DNA from: Scalesia atractyloides
Taxonomy: Eukaryota > Streptophyta > Magnoliopsida > Asterales > Asteraceae
Direction: 5' to 3'
NCBI GenBank assembly: GCA_947069175.1
Contig: CAMTDV010000022.1
Span: 34,349,476-34,413,475 of the forward strand
DNA: 64,000 nucleotides
The notes beneath the pieces were generated by a model. That model made no database searches. It saw only the letters and a program-made list of their open reading frames with translations, and had not been told where the DNA came from. The position numbers were made by a program, and so were the translations under genes. Of the stretch, positions 56,526-64,000 are shown in pieces (the stretch's first letter is position 1; each line of letters opens with the position of its first letter).

Positions 56526-58100
56526 TTAAGTTGATATAGGTAATCGTAGGCTAGGAACAAGTCGTAGACTACGAGTATTGTAACATGTCATTCCATATGT
56601 TTCGCTCATGTCTAACTTTTGTGGATTCTTGCCATCAGCTAACTTCCAATCAAAATGATAAAGCAAAGAAGCCAGTGAAAGCTCGGTGTTCATTATTCCA
56701 AACAAAATTCCTGGAATATACGGCGACCCGCCCCAAAAGGAATGTACTCGAAGTCATGACCATTGTAATCCTTAGGTTCATCATGGAACCTCTCAGGATT
56801 AAACACATTTGGATCCTTCCAGTTGGCTGGATCTCGGGTATGGCCCAGTAGTTAATAATAACACGGATTTGTGAAGGTATATCAAAGCCGTTGATGATGC
56901 ATCTTTCCGTGGACTCTCGTGGGAGCAAAAGAGGAACTGGAGGGTGGAATCTTAGGGTCTCCTTAACTACCATTTTCATATAATTTAGTCTTGGAAGATC
57001 ACTCTCCTCTACATAAGGGTTAGCTTTTTCATCGATGACTTGTCTTATCTCAGTTTGTGCTTTTTTCATCATGCTTGGGTTTCTCAACATCTCTGTCATC
57101 GCCCACTCGACTATGTTCGTTGAATTATCAGTCGCACCTGTGACCACATCCTATATTTCATGAAGAAAAAACTAAAATGACCTGACCTGACCTTGTAGTT
57201 AATATTTTTAAGATTTATTAAACGTAGCGAAGATCTTACCAAGAGTACAGGCTTAATGTTCTCAGTAGTAAACGGCTGGTCAATGTCTCCGTCATCTTGT
57301 AGCCCGAGGAGAACGTCAATAAGACAGTCACGTTGCCGTTGCGGCTTCTTTAGTTTTCGTTGTTCGATGTGGTGTTGTATGTTTTCTTCCATGATGCTAC
57401 GGGCCTCCGCAATGCACTCTACCAACCTTTTATTCATTCCAGTGAGTTTAGCAATAAACCCAAGTGAAGGAAAGAAGTCACCGATCTGAAACCCGACTGC
57501 CAAAGCCGTCCCTTTCTTAATCAGCGAGCGGAACCTCAATCCGCCATCAAACTTATCATCAAACGTAATCCGAGTGATGATGTTGTGATTCATAGCGAAT
57601 AGCATTTCGACCAAGGTTATATGTTCCGAACTCTTACTTATTGATTCAACAAGCAATTTCACCTCCTGTTCACGTATATACCGAGTCGAATCCATGCTTT
57701 TCGCGGTTCCGAGTTGAAGAATGCATATTTTCTTAAGTTGTCTCCAGTAAGAGCCATAAGGAGCAAATGCAATGTCGTTGTGGTTATTGGCCATCAGTTC
57801 TAGAGCCACTAGCTTTGGGCGGTTACAAAAGATATTGTCATGAGTCTTCATGATCTGTCTAGCTGCATAAGCTGAGGACACAACAATGGTTGATACGAAC
57901 CCGAGCTGGAGGTGCATGATGGGACCGTACTTGGAGGCTAAGTCGCTGAGTGCTCGGTGTGGTGAAGGATGGAGAAGGTGGTGCATGTTACCGATCAAAG
58001 GAAGGGTTGGAGGACCAGGAATGTTTTTTAGATGACGTTTTCTTAGGAGGAAAAAGATGAAAACCATGAACACAGGAATCAGGAGACACCCTTGTACCAT
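56526..58100 (-). pseudogene. CYP71-like cytochrome P450 pseudogene
   Basis: Haem monooxygenase of the plant CYP71 clan, normally ER-anchored and acting in specialised metabolism; substrate not inferable. Exon 1 is 58100-57240 (287 codons). An 89-bp GT-AG intron spans 57239-57151, and exon 2 runs from 57150 to the stop at 56526-56528. Seen in order: a hydrophobic N-terminal anchor (residues 5-19), the hinge IPGPPTLPLIGN, C-helix WRQLKK (usual WxxxR has Lys), I-helix GATDNST (usual Thr is Asn), K-helix KETLR, NPERF, and PFGAGRRI. Two single-base deletions break exon 2. One is after WAI (about 56833-56842). The other is inside the haem-ligand Cys codon (about 56714-56716). Total length, about 495 codons, is normal for the family. 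The open first exon and short intron suggest recent decay or an assembly error. Confidence 0.9.
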
Positions 58101-59112
58101 GTTTGAGTTGAGAAAAAAAATGATATTTCTTCACCAAATCTTTCGACATAATATAGCGCAGCACCTCCTCCATCAATTTTAGGTAAGGACTTTTTTGCAA
58201 TTTTTTATCTTTTTTTGTCTGTTTTCAAAAATTATCATCTCTTAAAAACATGTTTTTAATCAAACTTGATTTTTTTATGATTTTTTAAAATGGATTATTA
58301 TTATAGAATGAAAACATTGGTTATTTAAAATTATTATCTTGATATCCAATCTGTACTTTAAATATCGAGTAGAGTTAAATACTATTTTAGTATTTGTGAT
58401 TTACTTAAAATATCTACTTTAGTCTAAAACATTTTTTATGACTTTTATAATCTAATAGTTTGATTTTCATATCAATTTAGGTTCAGTCCACTAACTTCAT
58501 CCAAATCTTTTGTTAATTTCTCATTAAAAAACCAACACACCCTTAGTCCATTTTTCAATTAATATTATATCTTTCATTACCAATAAATAAAAATATTTTT
58601 TGATACATATCACTTTATGATTTCTACTCACTTTTATATAATAATATAATATTTTTTATTCATGTTATTATATATATATATATATTAGATCTAATTTAGA
58701 TTATCATACTAACGTACATTACACTAAAAAATAATACGGATTATTGATACAATAAAAGAAACTATAAAAAGAAAGATTCAGGACCACAAAATTGTTATAT
58801 ATTATAGTATATACAAATTATATTGGATAAGAACGGTAAATTACAATTTTTTTTCACTTTTTTTTTAGATTTACGTGTCTCAGTTAACTTTGTTTACTCT
58901 TACTAATTCTTAATCTTTTTACATGCTGGATTGATCTTATAAAGTAGTCAAATGAGTCAAACAAAAACTTCTGCGTAGTCTGAAAATTAAAAGATTTGGA
59001 ATAAAAAGTTTGAGTGGTTTAGACGTCAAAACAAAAATTTTAATGGCCTCATTTATTGATACATGTCAAAATAAAGGTTTTATTTATTATATATAGAAGA
59101 TAACATATATAT
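58101..59112. other. Upstream region of the P450 pseudogene
   Basis: Very AT-rich. CTATATTAT on the minus strand near 58150 could be a TATA box about 50 bp upstream of the ATG, but alternatives abound. A (TA)n run lies at 58671-58685. No other gene. Confidence 0.4.
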
Positions 59113-59491
59113 AGGGTTCGGTTCAAATGAAAACCACAACAAGTTGTGAGAATTGTGTGAACTTTTTCTTCCCGCATAAGTTGGACTAAATTTTTTTGCA
59201 AAAACGAAGATAAAAATATTATAAATACACCTGTAAAATAATAAAAAAAAATTGTCGAGTCGGTAGTTTTGAGTGATTCAGTTTTTTTACGCATTGTTGT
59301 AAATTTTGTACAAAGATAAATATATTTTTTATTTCTCATGTAAATGTGGGTATACGGCATTTTGAAATTTTTTTTGGCTAAAACAAGTGATTTTTTATGA
59401 TTTTCGAGAAAAAAAATTTGAAAAAACCTTTTGGATGACATAGTTATCACGGTTCTCACAACTAAAGTTGGTTCTCATTTTAACCCACCCA
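59113..59491. mobile_element. MITE with ~50-bp inverted ends
   Basis: Left end GGGTTCGGTTCAAATGAAAA then GTTGTGAGAATTGTG. The reverse complement of the right end reads GGGTGGGTTAAAATGAGAAC then GTTGTGAGAACCGTG. Flanked by TATATA on both sides. The open frame crossing it on the minus strand (59049-59459) is not a gene. Confidence 0.7.
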
Positions 59492-59492
59492 C

Positions 59493-59542
<50 letters not shown>

Positions 59543-59544
59543 AT
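59492..59544. repeat. AT microsatellite
   Basis: About 50 bp of (TA)n between two fold-back elements, a likely preferred insertion site for both. Confidence 0.9.
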
Positions 59545-59952
59545 ATGGTGAGAGTTTGTTACATAGTCTATTTTTCTTACAAAGTGTAAAAAGTCATAAA
59601 ACATGAAAATGTCAATCATAGAACACACTCAAAACCCACAAATAACATAGTGAAGATTACTAAAACACCATATTTGTGGGTTTTGTATTATGTTTTGAAT
59701 GATAAGACTTTAATTATTGAATGACTAATATTAGTGTGTTTTATGTTGATTATCATGTTGTGTTTTATATTCATAGTTGTACGATAGTGTGTTTAAAGTT
59801 TTTAAGGACTGTTAGGGTTTGGATATTTTATTTTAGTGATCTTCACTATGTTATTTGTGGGTTTTAAGTATGTTTTATGACTGATATTGTGGACTTTTAT
59901 GATTTTGTACATTTTATAGGAAAAGTGCACTTTGTAGCCAAACCCCACCATA
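59545..59952. mobile_element. Fold-back MITE with ~130-bp inverted arms
   Basis: Left arm starts ATGGTGAGAGTTTGTTACAT and contains AAACCCACAAATAACATAG then TGAAGAT. The reverse complement of the right arm is ATGGTGGGGTTTGGCTACAA with AAACCCACAAATAACATAG then TGAAGAT. The loop is about 130 bp. TA flanks. Noncoding. Confidence 0.78.
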
Positions 59953-61892
59953 TATGAAAGCTTAGAGTCTCAAAACATTGAACTTGGATTTTTGTTATTA
60001 ATCTTTATGTTTGGTTATTGCATTTCACCTTTTTACACAGTATTTCCTTTGAATATTGTTCATTTGTCAATTAACTTTTTATAATTTAATTATTAATTAT
60101 TATTAATAACTATTGTACTTGATTTTGTCTTTAGCTTTTGTTATATTTTAGAATAGTAAAAAATAAGTTTATCTGAACTTCTAGATTTTTTATTGCCTAC
60201 TCTTTTTGATTACTAGATTTATTCAAATATTTAATATAAACTCAAAACTACACAAAAAAGAAAGGTCTTAATTTTTTCTCTTGCTTAGGACCTTTAAAAT
60301 AGTTGAATCGGCTCTGTTACTAATTCTAATTCTTATATCAACACCCCTATATATTTTTTGTGTATGTATCAGTGTCTTACTAAAACTAAGGTGTTTACGG
60401 TCTATATCAATAGACTTAAGAAAAATTTCTTACTATGGTTTTGGTATATGACAAACCAACCAGCCATTGGGTTGGATGGGTTGGGTGAATTGATGAAAAC
60501 AAATTTTATCTTCTACCTATTCTATTTGGGTATGTTAAGCAAATCTTTAGTTTTGTTTGAGGACGAACAAAAATTCAATTGTGAGAATATTTGATATAAT
60601 ATAATTATATATTTTTTTCACATCATTTAAAACATAAATTACTATTGTTTTTATGAAAATATCATTAAATTAGTTTAATTTGAATTTTATAACAAATCAG
60701 GTTAAGAAATAGTAGGCAAGGAACGGGTCGTGCCTTCAAGATACACCGTGTGTCTCGTCCCAAAAAAGAAAAAAAATATCTTCTTAAAATATTTTGAAGC
60801 TTAACTGCCCCAAGAGCTTACCATGCCCCATGTCTTAGTACCACAACATGTCCCTATCACATTTCGAAGATTTTGCATGATTTGGAGTTGAGCATAGGTC
60901 GTGCTAGGTCACTAGATACAACCTATAAATCGAATCCTCTTTCTTCCATTTTGTTTGCTTAATTTTTCCTTCTCTCTCTAGATTACACCTAATTATACCC
61001 CTTTGTACCTTGGTTTTCTGATAATTCAAGATTGTATTAATATTTAAACACATTGTCAATCTTGTAATGTTTAATCTAAACCAATCAAGTTTGTTAATGT
61101 CTATCTTCAAATACATGAACGGCTAATTTTTTTGTCACTTGTGGGAAACAACCCTTAATCAGTCTTTTAACTTAAAAATTATGCATCACCTTAAGGTTTG
61201 TGTAAATGACTTTAGATAATGAATCACCTCATTGAAAGTGAGTCTTCTAAGCTTCTAAAAACAAATCATCAACATTGTGTTCATTAACTAAAATATTCAT
61301 GTTTTCTATGTCTATGTAGTAATTAAGTATGTTAATTACTTGAAAGATAGGTCTAGGTTATGTTTCAGGAATTCAAGTTTGGTAACTCTTGCATCGTGTG
61401 GGAAGATAGTTTGCTCGAAGCATGATGACTTAATCTAATTCATCTCCATTACTTTTGAGGAGATAGCACCAAATCAAAAGGTCTATAATGGTTGGTCGAA
61501 GCATGATTACTTTTAATTAAACTGACATTGCAGATGGTCATCCTGGGGCTTCTTTCCAATATTGTTGAGGGTATTAGTGCTCACAAAATGGGGCCATGCC
61601 ACCATTTGACATTAACACACATCTTTACTTTCTTCAAAAACCACTTTAGGTGGTTGTTTCATACTCAACTTTTCGAAGAGGTGAATGATTTAGTAACCTT
61701 AACCGGAGTCATTTCTGTTTTCGTATAGTAATCTTGTGGAAGACCAAATCAATTAGTCATTGGTATCATCGAGAGAGGAAGTGAACCCGAGTGATTCTCT
61801 CTTGCAATTGTTTTTCAAACCACCTTTTTTTAATTATATTTAAGTTTATGCTTTTTAATATAATACTATGAAAACAACAAAAACCTCTATAG
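59953..61892. other. AT-rich intergenic sequence
   Basis: No domain, RNA gene or transposon end recognised. Short frames at 60358-60594, 60904-61116 and 61528-61728 have no recognisable similarity and AT-driven composition. A repeated box GAAGCATGAT(G/T)AC (61418 and 61499) is the only internal repeat noticed. Confidence 0.55.
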
Positions 61893-62275
61893 TGTTAGGC
61901 CATTAAGGTTTATGCTATTATTAGTGGGCCTAACTGTGTAAGATTATAGATCTCGCGATCATTATTATGAGATCTCAAGATGGGTTAAGGGCTTTTTGGT
62001 TTTCGGTTATACTTGGGCTTAAGGTATTAATGTAATGTTAGCTTATACGATGACATTTAGTTGGTCTTTGTTAGGTTGAACATCCAACAAGCATATTGCA
62101 TGAACTTGTATTAGCCGATTAATAGTATTAGTATGCAAGTTTGGTCTATTATCTATTCAGTGTTCATATTTACACATTATTGAATCAGTTTGTTTGTGTG
62201 ACTCTGCCATACAAACAAATCTATATTGATATAATATTGTGGTGATTCAGATTTGGGACTAAAAATTAGTATTAG
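61893..62275 (+). repeat. Degraded LTR-like sequence
   Basis: Starts TGTTAGGCCATTAAGG. About 370 bp later, near 62258-62270, TTAGTATTAGACCC resembles a mutated initiator-methionine primer-binding site (10 of 13 positions). No second LTR or pol follows. Weak. Confidence 0.3.
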
Positions 62276-62646
62276 ACCCTATATAAACTACTTCTAGGCT
62301 CGGTCTATAATATGAAGTGATTCAATCAAATATTTTGGTTATTCGGTGAAGATTGGTGCTGTTTTAGGATGTTTTTTAAGTTTCAACGATATAGCAATTT
62401 TGGGTGTTCTTAAAATTCATCAAAATTGCTATATTTGCTTCGGTGACTTTTTAGTAGCTGGAATTGAAAAACAAGGATCTTGATAAGATTTCGAAACATA
62501 TCTGTTCAGATTTTGAGAAATCTTCAAATCCCACAGTTTTCGGGATTTCATTTTTCATCTCATTGTTTCTTGTTTTGCAGGATTTCGAGTGGGAAATTTT
62601 GGCAACAAAATTGTTTTCTCGAGTTGCAGATTTCGATTGAGATTTG
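62276..62646. other. Unassigned sequence
   Basis: Contains the repeated theme TCAAAATTGCTATAT / CAACGATATAGCAATTT as an inverted pair near 62385-62430. No gene recognised. Confidence 0.4.
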
Positions 62647-63060
62647 GTCACACCCCGGTTTCCTGGTAGGCCAAGAAGTGGGGTTTAAGCGTGACTATTG
62701 TATATCAGTTTTACAGTTGCAGCGTACGTAGGGAATGATAAGTGCAAGTATTTAATATGTCAAAGTATATTAGAACTTAAAATATTATCATTTGCTATAA
62801 CATCCCAAAGGTTAATAAAATGGATCTTGAGACATCTTAGGTCTTTTTGCTATTGGAGTCGCAAATTCCAAAGCTTTGACCAAACCTCTATCCAGCCTAC
62901 TATCAAGATTTGTCACATGTAGGCAATCTTTAAAAATATTTCAGCTTTCGCTGATAAATACAATTAACCGACTCATTTGAAAAAACATTTAAAATCAATT
63001 ACGAGTCGTTGGGATTTTTCTTGTTACTATATTTACTAGCAAAATTTGGTGTGAATACAA
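62647..63060 (-). repeat. Gypsy LTR fragment related to family A
   Basis: TGGTCACACCCCGG resembles the TGTCACACCCCGG start of LTR A. At 62935-62990 the text TTTCGCTGATAAATACAATT then ACTCATTTGAAAA matches 18041-18080 (TTTCGCGGGTAAATACACCC then ACTCATTTTGAAAA). The rest is diverged. Confidence 0.6.
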
Positions 63061-63179
63061 TCAAACACCATTAAACAAGTTTCACCGAATTTGCTACGAA
63101 AATATCTAGTTCGCATGCAAGCCTAAAAGGGTTACCAAAAGATACAAATCAATATAAAACAGCCATCCATCACTTAAAT

Positions 63180-63620
63180 CCCATAAAACTCCAAAAGATG
63201 CCTAGCCAGCTCCTTTAGCACCACAATCCTCCAGTGGTGATGCATAGCATTGTCATATAGCATTGTTATCCAGCTCACGAATCTCCTCAAACATATCCAT
63301 CTGGCCCTTGAGGTCTTTAACCTTTCCTTGGTCATCTCTAGGTCTTCGCGTATTATAGCGATCTGACAATCACAATGAGAACATCGGTTAAACCAAACTC
63401 CATTCTGCTTCTTAAAAGCAGGCTCAATAGCGGCTCTCGATGTTGAAGAAATTTCTCTGGCGAGTCGGGTCCTCTTCCTACGACGAGTGTATACTAATAA
63501 GGGAATAGTGGAAACTCGCGGCTTAGTCTATGGAACAGACGACTCAGATATGACAGGCAGAGGGGTCTCAGATGTCAAACCCTCAATTTCCACATGCGAA
63601 GTTTTACCGCGAGGCGTGTA
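63180..63620 (-). pseudogene. Unidentified coiled-coil-like coding remnant
   Basis: On the minus strand a frame from about 63620 encodes TPRGKTSHVEIEGLTSETPL, one stop (63531-63533), then TKPRVSTIPLLVYTRRRKRT, REISSTSRAAIEPAFKKQNG and a Cys/His segment RCSHCDCQIA. A charged helical part follows, IIREDLEMTKE, continuing in another frame as VKDLKGQMDMFEEIRELD. No family is recognised. Base composition is less AT-rich than the flanks, and it sits between two gypsy LTR-like fragments, so it is probably part of a retrotransposon gag or accessory ORF. At least one stop and one frameshift. Confidence 0.45.
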
Positions 63621-63639
63621 ACTGACCAAGATCTAGCCA

Positions 63640-64000
63640 CTAATCATGTTAAACCTACTATTTAAAATCATAGAACTTCACTAATAACATGATTAGCGAT
63701 GAAGTTTAATTGTCCAAAACGCAGTTTATGTTGCAGCGGAAAAATAAAGTAAAACCCATTAAAAGCTTAAACCACAAGTTTCATAAATGTTCAAAACATA
63801 AAGTTTTAATGAACCACCCACTCCAGCCGATTGCAACGCTCATCCATAGCTGTACCTACTGACATGCAAAGCATGCAAATACGTGTCAACAATAAAGTTG
63901 GCGAATTCACAAATTTGAGTTTAGCAAAAGTAAAGTTCACATGACTAAACTTTGTACCGAATGTTGACGTTATCGTTTGTGCCCTCATTAACGTCTATCA
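63640..64000 (-). repeat. LTR-like fragment at the window edge
   Basis: Motifs TTGCAGCGGAAAAATAAAG and GTCAACAATAAAGTTGGCGA followed by ATTCACAAATTTGAG correspond in style and order to LTR C (AACACAGAAGCATTGGTGAG then CATACAAATTTAG) and LTR B (GCGGCAGAAATG). It probably continues beyond the window. The minus-strand frame at 63806-63988 is LTR sequence. Confidence 0.5.

Noticed and set aside
59049..59459. 136-codon minus-strand frame
   Set aside because: It covers a MITE including one of its inverted ends.
61528..61728. 66-codon frame with a more protein-like composition
   Set aside because: No homology recognised, no neighbouring exons, and the frame is short; not enough to call a gene.

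Overview
This is nuclear DNA of a flowering plant, very probably a eudicot and most likely Asteraceae. The evidence is nested LTR retrotransposons with primer-binding sites for plant initiator-methionine tRNA, a CYP71-type cytochrome P450 with one short intron, Mutator-type and fold-back DNA elements, and AT-rich intergenic sequence. The family-level guess rests on the style of the retrotransposon proteins and was not tested. I see no tRNA, rRNA, organellar or bacterial-type genes. No protein-coding gene in the window is clearly intact.

Layout. 1-3943: 3' half of a Ty1/copia element (copia I, +) with a frameshifted pol, a 1.75-kb noncoding tail and a 3' LTR. 3944-5423: fragment of a gypsy LTR (family B). 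5424-~7535: LTR-like copy of family C. ~7807-20843: a decayed Ty3/gypsy chromovirus (gypsy I, -) with ~3-kb LTRs (family A), an extra ORF before gag, and gag, protease, RT, RNase H and integrase. 20844-36431: an internally collapsed element with two family-B LTRs only 68 bp apart. Its right LTR is split by a near-complete 10.4-kb copia element (copia II, -, 24790-35202) that has a 5-bp target-site duplication (TSD). 36432-39898: fold-back sequences and a deleted copia element (LTR family D, -). 39899-52325: a 12.4-kb copia-type element (copia III, +, TSD AAGCT) with gag and a second long ORF but no recognisable pol. It carries two later insertions: a family-C solo LTR (TSD TCAAG) and a 2.0-kb non-autonomous LTR element (TSD AGAAG). 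52351-52792: a solo LTR of the copia II family (TSD AAATT).

52793-64000 is the least transposon-dense part. It holds a CYP71-like P450 pseudogene (-, 56526-58100), a 1.3-kb Mutator-like element with a perfect 9-bp TSD just beyond its 3' end, several fold-back MITE candidates, a degraded LTR-like sequence and, at the right edge, gypsy LTR fragments around an unidentified antisense coding remnant.

The genes do not form a pathway. The biology is retrotransposon turnover: nested insertion, solo-LTR formation, internal deletion, and internal tandem repeats in LTRs and leaders. The observations most worth following are a hidden ~158-bp periodicity in the family-A LTRs, the pol-less copia III with a long extra ORF, the His/Pro-rich ORF before gag in gypsy I, the Sirevirus-like palindromes and repeated polypurine tracts, and a one-base deletion in the haem-cysteine codon of the P450.
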